DNA of 11,354 bases, from assembly GCA_022578965.1 (NCBI GenBank), contig MU401054.1, positions 1 to 11,354 on the forward strand, read 5' to 3'. The position numbers and the translations under genes are program-made. Within the stretch, counting starts at the first letter, position 1. Each line of letters opens with the position of its first letter. Shown piece by piece: positions 1-9,189 of this stretch. The DNA comes from Xylaria sp. FL1777 (lineage: Eukaryota > Ascomycota > Sordariomycetes > Xylariales > Xylariaceae). The notes under the pieces are model-generated. The model saw nothing but the letters and a program-made list of their open reading frames with translations. It did not search any database and was not told the origin of the DNA.

Positions 1-780
1 TTATATATAAAAAAGTTTAATAATAATTTAAATATTAACTAAATAATTAAAAAAGCTATATAGTTATTTTATATAATAGCTATAATATTAATTAAACTAA
101 AAATTTATAGTATTTTTAAAATAATAGTTTAATTATAAAATATTTTAATATTATATTATAAATGTAATATTAGTATTAAAACTATTAAAAAACTAAACAT
201 AATATAAATTTAACTAATAAATTATATTAAAATATTATTAATATTAATAATTTTAAACTTTAAAACTAATATATTATATTACTTAAGCTAATAGTTTATT
301 AATTATGCTAGTTTTTATTTTTTATATATATAAGTAAAAATTATGCTTATAAGTTAAAAGCAAGCTATAAATAGCTTATTTTTTTTTTAGTAGCTAAATA
401 AAAATATTTTGTATTTATTTCTAGGTTATACTAGTTTTACTATAATTTTATTAAATGCTTTACTTTTTACTTTTTTGCTTTTAAGTTGTTTGCTTATTTA
501 TATTATACTATTAATTAAATATATATACTTTTATATAATTACTTTATAGTTTTTTTTTTTTTATATTTTTTTTGCTTTATAGTTTGCTTGCTTTAGTATT
601 ATTGCTTACTTTATATTATTTATAGCAGTTTTTTTAGTTTTAATAGTTATTTAGCTAAATGTACTGTTTTTTTTTTTTAGTTTTTTTTTAAACCTTTTTT
701 TATTATATTGCTAATATATTATAGTTTGCTTGCTTTAGTATTATTACTAGCTTTTTATTACATTAGTTTTTTTATAATTA
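1..780. other. AT-rich sequence with no recognisable gene
   Basis: I see no coding signal in this stretch. It consists of A/T runs, TTA/TAA-rich words and scattered AGCT-type remnants. From about 360 onward the + strand is clearly T-rich with more G than C. A short perfect inverted repeat lies at 362-377 (AAGCTAT, two bases, ATAGCTT), and a 27-bp direct repeat lies near the end, listed separately. The base content matches the degraded transposon to its right, so this is probably also RIP-type decayed repeat DNA whose origin can no longer be read. Confidence 0.6.
577..745. repeat. 27-bp direct repeat, 142 bp apart
   Basis: Bases 577-603 and 719-745 are identical over 27 bases, starting TTATAGTTTGCTTGC and ending TTTAGTATTATT. 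The sequences after each copy are loosely similar: both have an ATTAT-rich stretch, then TAG and a T7 run. This suggests an old, imperfect tandem duplication of about 142 bp rather than chance. No function is apparent. Confidence 0.7.
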
Positions 781-2460
781 AGTTATAACTAAGTTATAAG
801 CAAAGTTAATTATTTATTATTTTTTAGTTTGCTTTTTATATATTTATTTTTTGAGCTATTTTTATGCTTTTTATAATAAGCTTACTAAATAAGTATAGCT
901 TATAAATAACTTATATATTAAGTAATATAAAGTAGCAATAAATAATAAGTTATTTTATTTAGCTATTTATACTAATTTTTTTCTTTTTTAACTATTAATT
1001 TTACTATTTTTATTATTATTATTATTATATGCTTAGCTTACATTTGCTTTAATATATTAAAGTGCTTAGTTTATAATATAATTAGTTATTAATGCGTTAT
1101 AATTATATAAAAATTTACTTTGTTATAATTATTATGCTTTTTATAATATATATTTATAACTAGTTTAGCTTAAATATATATATTAATTAATATTAAGCTT
1201 ATATATTTAAAGTTATAAATTATTTTATTATAGTTTTTATTAATTATTTAATTTATAGTATTAAATAAAGTAGCTAATAGTTTGCTATTATATAATTTAA
1301 GCTTTTATAACTATTTATTGTTATGCTTTTTTATTATAACGCTAATTTTTAAAATAAAAGTAAGTGCTTTAATGCTTTATGCTAAAATATTGCTAATAGT
1401 TTTAAAATTTATATTTATTAAGTATACTAAAATGCTTAAGCTATACTATTATTATATTATTTATATTATAGTAATATATTATGCACTTTTTATTGCTGTT
1501 TTTTTTATGCTAATTATATAAAAACATTAATAATTTTTATGCTTGCAATATTACTAATAAGTTTATTAAGTGCTTATAATGCAAAAAAAGCAAAATAAGC
1601 GCTAAAAATAATAATTATAGTTCTATAAGTACTTTTAACTGTATTAATATTTATATGTTTTTAAGCTTTATTTTATACCTATTTTAACTATTAAAGTTTT
1701 TTTAATTTTAAGTATTGCTAATAATTCTTTAGCTTAAAAAAGTTAATAAAAAACTTTAATTATTTATTAAAGCTTGCATAGCTATATATTGTTTTTGTAC
1801 TAATAAAAATATTTAAGCTATATTTATAGCTAATATATAACTTTAAGTTATAATTAAAAAAGCAAAAAAAGCTGCAGTAAATAAAAAAGCTAAAAGTTTT
1901 ATATAAATAAACTAATTAAAAAGTGTTTATATAATTTTTAAAAGTTAGCATTATTATATATTTAGTAGCTAAAAGTTTTAATAAAATTTTAATGTTTAAT
2001 GCTTAATAAAATTGCTTAATTACTTTGCTTTTTTATAATATATGTTTTTTAACTTTTATAGTTTTATATTTATAATTTTATATTGTTATTTTTAGTACTT
2101 TATTATATTATGCTTTACTTTAAAGTTTATAAACGTAAGCTTATAATAAGTAGCTTTTTTAAAACTATAAGTAGTAAATAGTTTTATAATAACTGTTTTA
2201 GCTTTTGCTTTATAATTATAGTAAACCTTTTTTAGCTTAAAAAAAAGCTAGTATTAATGCTTAGCTATTTTTGCTTTATGTTTAAAGGCTTTTATTTTTA
2301 TATTTTTATAGCTGCTTATAACTTAATTAATTTTTTAGCTATATTATAATAGCTAAGCTTTTTTATATTTAAAACTTATTTAGTTATTTTATGTGCTTTT
2401 TTTAGGTTATATAATAACTAGTAGCTTAATTAAAAATTTGTTTGCTTTTTTAGTATGCTA
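780..2460 (-). pseudogene. Unidentified decayed reading frame, minus strand
   Basis: Read on the minus strand in the phase whose codons begin at positions divisible by 3, this stretch gives a protein-like string interrupted by roughly one stop per ten codons. That stop rate is no lower than chance, as expected after G-to-A and C-to-T decay. Support comes from composition: the minus strand is A-rich with C>G, like the proven coding strand of the Gypsy element, and in a 360-base sample G is commonest at codon position 1 with C mostly at position 2. Recognisable stretches are an Asn run at about 1003-1020 (probably a former Asp run) followed closely by Lys/Arg, and a segment reading V-Q-K-Q-Y-I-A-M-Q-A-L near 1752-1784. 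I do not recognise the family. It could be a transposase or a Gag, or the frame could be spurious, because the opposite strand near 2280-2480 also reads plausibly. Confidence 0.28.
1007..1029. repeat. (ATT)n microsatellite
   Basis: This is a run of ATT units on the + strand. On the minus strand, in the frame described for 780-2460, it reads as Asn codons (AAT) that may once have been Asp codons (GAT). It could equally be a simple microsatellite. Confidence 0.6.
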
Positions 2461-2925
2461 TAAATGCTTTAAAACTAATAAATAAAAAATAAGTTAAATT
2501 ATAAAATATAAAAATAATTAATTTAAAGCTAAATTTATAGCTTAAGCAATATAAAACAAATGTTTTAATTATAATAAAATTAGTTATTATATAAAAAACT
2601 ATAAAATAAAAGTTAAATAGCTTAAAAACTTTAAAATAAACTAAAAAAAGCAAATTAACTAATTTATAATTATTAAAAATAAGCTTTTTTATAATAATTT
2701 TTTTAGCAAATTTAATAAAGTTTAAAATAAATATAAAACTTTTAAAAATAAAGCTTTAATTAATAGCTTTAAATATATTTTTATTATAAATAACACTAAA
2801 AATAAAAACAATATTAATAAAATAAAACAATGCTTTATTAATTGTTTTAAAAATAATATAATTAATAAAAAACTTGCTAAAATTTTTAATATTGCTTAAA
2901 ATAGCTTTATTTTATTAGTTAAAAC

Positions 2926-2970
2926 AAACAAAAGCTAAAAAAACTTTAATAAAAAACAAAAGCTAAAAAA
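2926..2970. repeat. 17-bp direct repeat, 28 bp apart
   Basis: The word AAACAAAAGCTAAAAAA occurs at 2926-2942 and again at 2954-2970, inside the ruined Gag-like frame. It may be a small protein repeat or chance in an A-rich tract. Confidence 0.5.
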
Positions 2971-3135
2971 TAATTATAATAATTATTATAATTTTTTTTT
3001 AGCTAAACTAGCTAATAATTATAAATTTATTATTTTTTAAAATTATAATTATATTAATTATTATATTTTATAATCTTTAGTATTTAAGCTAGCATTATAT
3101 TAATTATAAAAATAAAGCATAATATATAATATTAA

Positions 3136-3140
3136 TAAAA
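3136..3140. repeat. Target-site duplication, left copy
   Basis: TAAAA immediately precedes the 5' LTR and is repeated exactly at 11000-11004 just after the 3' LTR. Five bases is the usual length made by LTR-retrotransposon integrases. The sequence is AT-only, so on its own it would be weak, but its position exactly against both LTR ends makes it convincing. Confidence 0.88.
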
Positions 3141-3333
3141 TGTTATAACTAAGCTACTTAAGTACTTTAATATATATTATAAGTTATATATATATATAAA
3201 ATATCTTTTTTATACTTATTTTATAAAAGTTTTCTTTTTTTTTTAAGCTTTAGTTTTATTAAATACTTACTATAAAACTAAAAATATATTAACTATTATA
3301 TTTAACTTTTAATGCTTTATATTTCTTATAACA
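3141..3333 (+). repeat. 5' long terminal repeat (193 bp)
   Basis: It begins TGTTATA and ends TATAACA, the short inverted termini with the TG...CA ends typical of LTRs. It is 94% identical to 10807-10999 with no gaps. A TATATA...TATAAAA stretch at 3185-3200 could be the old promoter TATA element. T/C-rich runs follow at 3205-3245. Transcription and polyadenylation limits (U3/R/U5) cannot be placed from sequence alone. Confidence 0.95.
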
Positions 3334-3479
3334 ATTTTAAAGCTTTTTAAAATAAAATTACTTATAATACTTTATTATACTATAAAATAACTAAATATTA
3401 ACTAATTATATAAGCTAATATTATTTTTAATAGCTTTTTTTTAAAATAAACTTTAATAATAAACTAAAAATAAACTTAA
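3334..3479 (+). other. Leader between 5' LTR and Gag, no recognisable primer-binding site
   Basis: A primer-binding site complementary to a tRNA 3' end normally starts within a few bases of the LTR and opens with TGG. Here the sequence is ATTTTAAAGC and onward. TGG would decay to TAA or TAG, so the site may be mutated beyond recognition, or the element may have used a self-priming mechanism. Nothing else is visible. Confidence 0.4.
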
Positions 3480-5084
3480 CATAAATTATCTTTAGAATTA
3501 AGCTTAAGCAAACAACGATTATTTAATGCTTTAAGTGCTAATATTTAATTATTATAAACATAAATTATATAACTTTTAGCTAAAATTAAAAAGCTAAAAC
3601 AGCAAATTATGCAGCAAAAAAATAAAAGCAAATAAGTTACTTTAAAATTAAAAACAGCTTGTACTACTTTTATTTTATAATTAAATAAACAAAAAAACTA
3701 AAAAACAACATTTCTAAAAAAACAAAAGAACTTTTTAAACCTTAAAAAATAATTCTGCAATTTAAGTTAAAAACAAAAACATAAAAATTTTAGTAATAAT
3801 AATAACCCTTTATTTTCTAGCTTTAATAAAAAGCATAATTAAAAAAAACCTAAATATTAATTACATTAAAATTGCTTATATTACTATTAGCGCTACTTAT
3901 CTAAAAATACTAATTTTAGCTAACTATTAAAGTTTAATTATAACTTTTTTAGCATAAAATTTACTTATTAATGTTAACTAAAATAAATAAAAAAACTTTA
4001 AACTATTTTTAAAAAAGCTAATTAAAAATTTTGTTGTAATAAAAACAAAATTTTATATATATATAATAATATAAACTAAAACTATAAAAATGCTTATTAA
4101 TTAGCATTATAAAAGTTATTAACCTTAAAAAAAAAACAATTTAAAATTAACTAAAAAATATTTTTAAACTAAACTAAAACTTTATTTAAGCAGTTTGTTT
4201 TTTTATAAGCTAACATAAGCATATAATTAAAACAAATAAGTTAACAAGCTAACTAAAACCTAAAACTATTTAATTAATATTTTGTTAGTATTAAACTTTA
4301 AAATATTTGCTAAAATAAAAGCAAAAAAGCTTTATTATACTACTAAAAACTAAATATATTATTTTAGCAAAAGCTAATAAACTATTATAACTTATTGCTA
4401 ATTATATAAGCTAACATAATTAATGCTACATAATAATATTAAAAACTAATAACTAAAAAATAACGCTTAAACTATAATAAAAAAAAACCAAAATTAAACA
4501 TTACTTAAATTATTAGTAAATTAACCTTAAATATTAAATAAAACTAAACTAGTAATTAATATATTAATATTAGCTGCAAAAATAATAATACTAGTTTTAA
4601 TAATTAAAACTATTTTTACAAAAGCAATAATTATAATAATAGCTATAATAATAATAACTAAAAATTCTATAAAAGCAATAATAACTATAAAAGCTAAAAT
4701 TAATACTATAAAAACAACAATAATAAAAGTTATAACTAATATTAAAACTAAAAATACATAAATAACTAAAGTAATAATAATAATATTTATACTTTAAAAA
4801 ACTGTTATATTTTTAAAACTTTTTTAAATTAACCTTAAAATAATAATAAAAATAGTTTAAATTTAAACTTTTATAAAAACTTTACTTATTATAGCTATAA
4901 ATAACTTAGTTACATTATTTTTAATTACTTTTAGCTTAAAAATAATAACAATAATAGCAATAATAAAAACAATAAATTTAGTAGTTATATTAGCTATAAT
5001 AGTAATATTACTTAAAAACAAACTATTTAAAAAATCTAAATAAATAAAAACTAAAACATAAATAAAAAAAACTAAAAACAGCAA
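3480..5084 (+). pseudogene. Gag-like polyprotein of the Gypsy element, ruined
   Basis: Codons starting at positions divisible by 3 give a coherent but stop-filled product. At 3480-3545 about 22 codons are open, followed by a Leu/Ile/Lys/Gln-rich helical segment (about 3570-3640) that resembles the coiled coil at the start of many fungal Gag proteins. A helical Lys/Asn-rich middle follows. At 4581-4800 is a tract rich in Asn, Tyr, Ser and stops, best read as a former Asp/Tyr/Arg-rich linker. Near 4803 an isolated Cys-Tyr-Ile may begin a damaged zinc knuckle. At 4941-4985 is an Asn-rich run, a former acidic stretch. The start codon cannot be fixed: ATG may have decayed to ATA. Gag forms the particle core that packages element RNA. 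Pol follows in the -1 phase. Assignment rests on position and composition, not on a diagnostic motif. Confidence 0.6.
4581..4800 (+). repeat. AAT-rich low-complexity tract within Gag
   Basis: Repeated AAT, AAC and TAT codons in the Gag frame give an Asn/Tyr/Ser-rich tract with interspersed stops. Since GA has almost vanished from this window, AAT here probably derives from GAT (Asp), and TAA/TAT from CGA/CAA or CGT/CAT/TGT. It would therefore have been a charged, disordered linker. As DNA it looks like an imperfect trinucleotide repeat. Confidence 0.5.
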
Positions 5085-5759
5085 TTAAAGTTTTATATAT
5101 TTTTTTTATAAAAGCTATAATATTATAACTTAAAAAACAAATAATAAGCTTAACACTAATTATATTAATTATAAGTTTTAAACTAAAGTTATTACTTTAT
5201 ATATTTATTTTATACTGTTTTTATATTTTTTGCATTATTTATTTTGTTAGCTTTATAAAACTATTTATTAAAACTTATATTAATTTTAATTTATGCATTA
5301 AATATAACTATATTAGTTTTACTTTTGCTTTTTATTATAAATTACAATAAACACCTTTTTGTATATTTATATTATAGCATACTACTAAAAGTAGATTTTT
5401 TATTTATAAAGCTTATTAAATTATTTATAAATTAACTAATAGTTATAATATTACTTGCAAAATTAAGCATATATATATAGCTATTAACTATAACTATTGT
5501 TTTAAAAGTAGCTTTTTTTTATTATTTTAAACTACTTTAAAAAATAAAAAAATTATACTAAATTTAAGCACTAATTAATAGTTTTTTAAATTATACTGCT
5601 TTTAAATAAAAATACTTAGTTTAATTAAGTTTATAAAAGCTTGCTAAAATTAAGCTTGCTACTATGCTATTATTTAATTATTTAAACTTATATAGCTTAA
5701 AAAGTTAAAAAAAAGCTTTAATTACTTTAATTTTATAGCAATTTTAAAAAAGTTTTATA
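5085..5759 (+). other. Gag-Pol junction with expected protease, not resolved
   Basis: The reading phase changes from frame 0 (Gag) to frame 2 (Pol) somewhere here, a -1 change. A retropepsin (Asp-Ser/Thr-Gly) is expected. In frame 2 around 5381-5420 there is a Phe-Phe-Ile-Tyr-Lys-Ala context reminiscent of the sequence after the protease active site. However, the Asp-Ser-Gly codons cannot be read with confidence, since they would decay to Asn-Phe-Lys. The + strand is T-rich in part of this stretch. Confidence 0.3.
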
Positions 5760-5821
5760 ATTTATTTAAGTTTTTTAATACTAGCAAAACAAACATATTA
5801 TTATAATTAAAACAAAAAAAC

Positions 5822-6600
5822 CTTGCTATTAAGCTAAAAAAAAACGTAGTTATATTTTATTTTTTTATATATTTATTAGCCTAAAATAAGCTAAAAAAAC
5901 TATAAAAATAGCTTAATAAAATACTAAAAACAAAAAAAATTAAAAAGTTTACTAGCTTTGCTAACATTTTAATTCTTTTTATACTTAAAAAAAATAAAAG
6001 CTTATATTTATATATAAACTATAAAAAACTTAATTAAATTATACGCAAAAATTAATATACTTTATTATTTATTTTAAAGCTGCTTAATAAAATCTTAAAA
6101 ACTAAAATCTTTAATAAAATTAACTTTAAAAACGCTTATTATTATTTATATATTTAAAAAAAAAATAAATAAAAAATAGCGTTTTATATATATTATAGCT
6201 ATTATAAATTTTTAATTATATTTATAAGTTTATTAAATATTTTTGCTACTTTTTAAAGTTATATATAAAAAGCACTTAATAATATAATAAATATATTTTA
6301 TATTATATATTTTAATAATATGCTTATTTTTTTTTTAAATAAAAATTTTTATATAAAACATATTTAAAATGTTATTAAAAAGCTATAAAAAACAAAACTA
6401 TACGTTAAGCTATTTAAGTGCTAATTTTATTAAAAAAAAATTAAATTTCTAAGTTATATTATTTTTAGCTAAAAAATTAAAATAAACTTTTTATATATAA
6501 ACATTATTTAATAATAGCTTATATTAAATATTTATTAAGCATTATAATAATTTTTAAAGTTTTATAACTTTTATTGCTATTTTATAAACAAATATTTTTA
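5822..6600 (+). other. Reverse transcriptase domain, catalytic aspartates mutated
   Basis: The Gypsy RT landmarks appear in order in frame 2: the Phe-Thr-Ser-x-Ala-x-Ile-Leu segment (5948-5977), a Lys-Lys-x-Lys-Ser-Leu motif (5987-6004), then K-I-N-F-K-N-A-Y at 6116-6139, where the first catalytic Asp is AAC (6122). A Leu-Leu-Asn-x-x-Ala-Thr-Phe block follows at 6230-6253. The Y-x-D-D box is at 6308-6319, reading Tyr-Phe-Asn-Asn then Met-Leu-Ile (both Asp codons are AAT). After it comes K-L-Y-V-K-L-F-K-C at 6395-6421, the thumb-region signature of Ty3/Gypsy. Spacing matches the family throughout. Confidence 0.93.
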
Positions 6601-6766
6601 TATTATTATGCTTTTATTTAAATATTTAAAAAAAAACGTAATAAAAATAAAAAAAAATTAAATTTTTTTAAATAGTTCTAAAAAAAAAGCTTTTAAAAAC
6701 CTTTAAAATGCATTTAAGCAAGCCATTTTTTTTATACATTTTAACTCTAAAAAACAAATATTGCTA

Positions 6767-7123
6767 AAAATTAATTCCTTTAAAGTAGCTTTTATAAAAA
6801 ATCTATTTTAGCAAAATAATTAAAGCATTTTTAAATTAGTTACATTTTATTTTTAAAAGCTATCCAAAAAAAAAATACAATATAATACGTTTAACTAAAA
6901 AATGCTTATAATAATAAATTACTTTAAGCACTAATAACATTATTTATAAAAAAGCAATTTATTAATTAAAATATTAACTAATTATATTAACTTTTAAGCG
7001 TTTATAAAAACGCTAAAGCTTAATAAAAAGCAAGCTTATTAATATTTATTATTAGCTTTTTTTAATTTTATTATTAAATACTAAGCAAGCAAAAAAAATA
7101 AAGCTAATTTTTTTTTGTGCTGT
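6767..7123 (+). other. RNase H domain of Pol
   Basis: In frame 2 the domain opens at 6767 with Lys-Ile-Asn-Ser-Phe, the decayed form of the Glu-Thr-Asp-Ala-Ser motif (Asp codon is AAT at 6773). Next comes L-V-T-F-Y at 6836-6850, matching the conserved Pro-Val-Ala-Phe-Tyr-Ser-Arg-Lys-Leu region, and then I-Q-Y-N-T-F-N-stop-K-M-L at 6875-6907, matching the Asn-Tyr-x-x-x-Asp-Lys-Glu-Leu-Leu region. The domain closes near 7103-7123 with Ala-Asn-Phe-Phe-Leu-Cys-Cys, where family members have Ala-Asp-x-Leu-Ser-Arg-Arg. It would degrade the RNA strand of the hybrid during reverse transcription. Confidence 0.9.
6997..7014. repeat. Short perfect inverted repeat with two CpG sites
   Basis: AGCGTTT at 6997-7003, a four-base spacer, and AAACGCT at 7008-7014 form a perfect 7-bp hairpin containing two of the rare CpG sites of this window. 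It lies inside the RNase H coding frame, so coincidence is likely. Confidence 0.55.
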
Positions 7124-7471
7124 TTTAATTATATAGCTATTTTGCTTAATAATATTAACATTTTTTTAATATTAAAAAAAAAAATTATAGTAATATAACA
7201 AGTTAAAGTTTTTAATTTATATTTTAGTGCTTAAGCTAAAGCTTTATATTTTAAAGCTACATTTATTAAAAAAGCTTTTTTTATTTAAACAGTTATACGT
7301 TTATATATATAAATAGCTGCAAGCTTAAAAAAATTAAAAAATCTAAAAGCTTTTAAAAAGCTAAAAAACCTTATTTAAAAAGTTTAAAAAAAAAACCTTA
7401 AATACTATGCAATTATAAAGCAATTAAAAGCAAAAAAGCTTACAAATTTTTAATAATTAATAAAAAAATCT

Positions 7472-8110
7472 TTAGTTTGCTATAAAAACAAAATTTACAT
7501 TTTTTCTAAAAAAGCTATACATTTTTAACTTATTAAGCTATATTATAATAATTTTTTAGCTAAATATTTTAGCTAAAGCTACACTTTAAAACTACTATAA
7601 CAAAAGTTTTACTAAAGCAATATAAAATTAAATATTAAAAAATACATATAAAGTTATATAATTTGCTTTAAAACTAAAGCAAAATATTACTAAAAGTATA
7701 ATAAATTTAACGCTTTATTAATACTTAATAAACTTATATAAAAGCTATTTATAAACTTTATTATAAGTTTACTAAAAACTTTTTATAAAAAAAAACTAAT
7801 TAATATTATTTTTATTATTATAAATAAATTTACTAAGCTTATATATTTATTTTTAATTAATATTACTATAACTTTAATTAAGCTAGCAGTTTTATTTTAT
7901 TATAAAATTAAATGTATTTATAGTAGCTTAAAAAGCATTATTTTTAATAAAAGCTTTATTTTTATTAGCTAATTTTAGTTTAATTTATATTATTATTTAA
8001 AAATTAAGCAAAAGCTTTTAATAATATTTTACTTTAAAACTAATAAACAAATAAAACAAATAAACTAAATAATTAAAAGTTATTTTAAGTGCTTTATAAA
8101 TAATAAATAA
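7472..8110 (+). other. Integrase core with DD35E spacing, all three catalytic residues mutated
   Basis: A zinc-binding (HHCC) region precedes the core. Its final Cys-x2-Cys reads TAT (7655) and TGC (7664), so the first Cys is lost. In the core, the first catalytic Asp is AAC at 7754 in an Ile-Asn-Phe-Ile context, the second is AAT at 7946 in an Ile-Ile-Phe-Asn-Lys context, and the Glu is AAA at 8054 in Thr-Asn-Lys-Gln-Ile-Lys-Gln. Exactly 35 codons separate the second Asp from the Glu, the canonical DD35E spacing, so no indel has entered. A Tyr-x-Phe-Lys-Cys-Phe-Ile-Asn-Asn-Lys stretch follows, as in fungal Gypsy integrases. Confidence 0.93.
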
Positions 8111-8440
8111 ACTAATTAGCTTTAATTTTTATTTTAAGCTTTTTTTGCTATAAATTTTGCTATTAATTTTATAATTAAATAATTACTTTTTAAAGCTTTA
8201 TATAATTATATACTAAAATTTTGTTTATTTATTAAAAACAACTTTATATTAAAAAAAATCCTAGCTATACAAAAACATTTTAATAAATTATAAACTATTA
8301 AAAATAAAATAACAAAGCAATAATAAATCATAACTAATAAATATATAAAATACTATAATAATAAGTATAAACTTATAACTTTTAAAACTAAAAATTTAAT
8401 AGTACTATTAATAAAAAATATTAAGTTTAAAAATAAAAAG

Positions 8441-8580
8441 TTAATGCTTAAGTTTATTAAACTTTTCTAAATTTTTTTTATAGTTAGTTTATAAGCATAT
8501 TATATTAATTTTTTAAAACAATATAGCTGTTTTTATTTTATTTTTTTAATTTAGCTGCTTAAGCTTTAAAAAGTTAAACA
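8441..8580 (+). other. GPY/F module at the integrase C-terminus
   Basis: In frame 2, K-F-I-K-L-F-stop-I occupies 8450-8473. It is the decayed form of Lys-Phe-Ile-Gly-Pro-Phe-Arg-Ile, the GPY/F signature. The usual downstream Ala-Tyr segment is visible near 8495, and the Leu-Leu-x-Pro-Trp end is near 8555-8575. This module is found in Ty3/Gypsy integrases and helps target or bind DNA. Confidence 0.8.
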
Positions 8581-8602
8581 TAAATATAGTTTACTTATAT
8601 TA

Positions 8603-8720
8603 AACCTTAAAAATAAATTAAAAAAATAAAAAATTAAAAATATAATAAATAAAATAACTTATAATAAAAAAAATATTATTTTATTAAGTAAAAAAGCTAG
8701 CTAACTAAATATAATTAATA
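8603..8720 (+). other. Possible chromodomain after integrase
   Basis: After an acidic stretch (now Asn/Lys, 8603-8626), frame 2 reads stop-Lys-Ile-Lys-Asn-Ile-Ile-Asn-Lys at 8627-8653. This resembles the Tyr/Trp-Glu-Val-Glu-x-Ile-Leu-Asp start of a chromodomain, which lets chromovirus integrases bind modified histones. The central Lys-Trp-x-Gly part does not align cleanly, so the element may only carry an acidic tail here. If it is a chromodomain, the element is a chromovirus, the commonest Gypsy type in fungi. Confidence 0.4.
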
Positions 8721-9189
8721 AGTATTTATTATTAATATTATAGCTTTTAAAACAATTAAAAACTTTAAAAAGCGCTTAAGTTACAAAAAAAAAATAAAGC
8801 TATTAAGCTAACAAAATAATACTAATTTATTATTAATTTAATTATAAACTAAAGCTTAAATATGTTATATATACTAACTAGTTATTTTTTTGTTTTTAAT
8901 TATATAATAAAAATTATATTTATTGCTTTAAGTTTTAAAATATTTACGTTTTATTAATAAGCTATATATAAAAACATTATAAATAAATTATAATATTTTT
9001 ATAAAAAGGCTTTAAAATACTAATTATTAAACTTTAAAACATCTTTATATTAAAAAAAGCTAACTAAATACTTTTATTTATGCTTATTAGTAATAATTAA
9101 TATAGCTTTATGTATATTTTTTTTAAAAAAAATAAAAGTAGCTTTTTAAGCTGCATATTTATAGTTTATAACTTATACTTTAAATATAA

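Larger units (their letters stand above)
2402..3140 (+). pseudogene. Gag-like remnant with CCHC zinc knuckle, interrupted by a retrotransposon
   Basis: In + frame 2 (codon starts congruent to 2 mod 3) this segment is protein-like and unusually open for its base content: about 4 stops in 135 codons between 2663 and 3075, where chance predicts about 11. At 2561-2602 a retroviral-type zinc knuckle (C-x2-C-x4-H-x4-C) is visible. Cys 1 is intact (TGT 2561). Cys 2 (2570), His (2585) and Cys 3 (2600) all read TAT, the one-step transition product of TGT or CAT, and the residue before His is AGT, expected from Gly GGT. A Lys/Asn-rich helical stretch follows, probably former Glu/Asp. The frame stops at the TAAAA target site and resumes at 11005. 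Such knuckles bind nucleic acid in Gag of LTR elements. I cannot tell whether this is Copia or Gypsy, and its 5' start is not defined. Confidence 0.55.
5760..8780 (+). pseudogene. Pol polyprotein of the Gypsy element: RT, RNase H, integrase, GPY/F
   Basis: Frame 2 was followed by hand to about 8780. The domain order is reverse transcriptase (about 5822-6600), RNase H (about 6767-7123), integrase (about 7472-8110), GPY/F module (about 8441-8580) and a possible chromodomain (about 8603-8720). In the stretches I checked by coordinate, the frame never slips. Stops are frequent, about one per ten codons, and nearly all sit where family members have Trp, Gln or Arg, as expected from TGG, CAR or CGA decay. 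Catalytic residues are systematically Asp-to-Asn or Glu-to-Lys. The protein would copy element RNA into DNA in cytoplasmic particles and insert it in the nucleus. It follows Gag in the -1 phase, suggesting frameshift expression in life, but no slippery site can be trusted after this decay. Identification as Ty3/Gypsy Pol is firm. The exact ends are not. Confidence 0.93.

Noticed and set aside
773..810. GTTATAACTAAG word resembling the start of the LTR, suggesting a solo LTR
   Set aside because: The similarity stops after about a dozen bases and no matching LTR end follows.
1282..1521. 79-codon + strand ORF of mostly Leu, Ile, Phe and Tyr
   Set aside because: Its hydrophobic make-up is what T-rich DNA gives in any frame. 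It lies opposite the more coherent minus-strand frame, and no family features are visible.
2450..2653. 67-codon minus-strand ORF
   Set aside because: It is the complement of the + strand frame carrying the zinc knuckle. TTA-rich shadow frames stay open when the real strand gains TAA stops.
3334..3350. Primer-binding site directly after the 5' LTR
   Set aside because: The sequence has no complementarity to a tRNA 3' end that I can recognise. Assuming TGG decayed to TAA would let almost any site fit.
5065..5071. A-AAA-AAC slippery heptamer for -1 frameshifting
   Set aside because: It is not aligned to the Gag phase, and such A runs arise everywhere in this base composition.
4863..5084. 73-codon minus-strand ORF resembling a membrane protein
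   Set aside because: It is the shadow of the Asn-rich part of the Gag frame. The apparent membrane segments come from ATT/TTA codons complementary to AAT/TAA.
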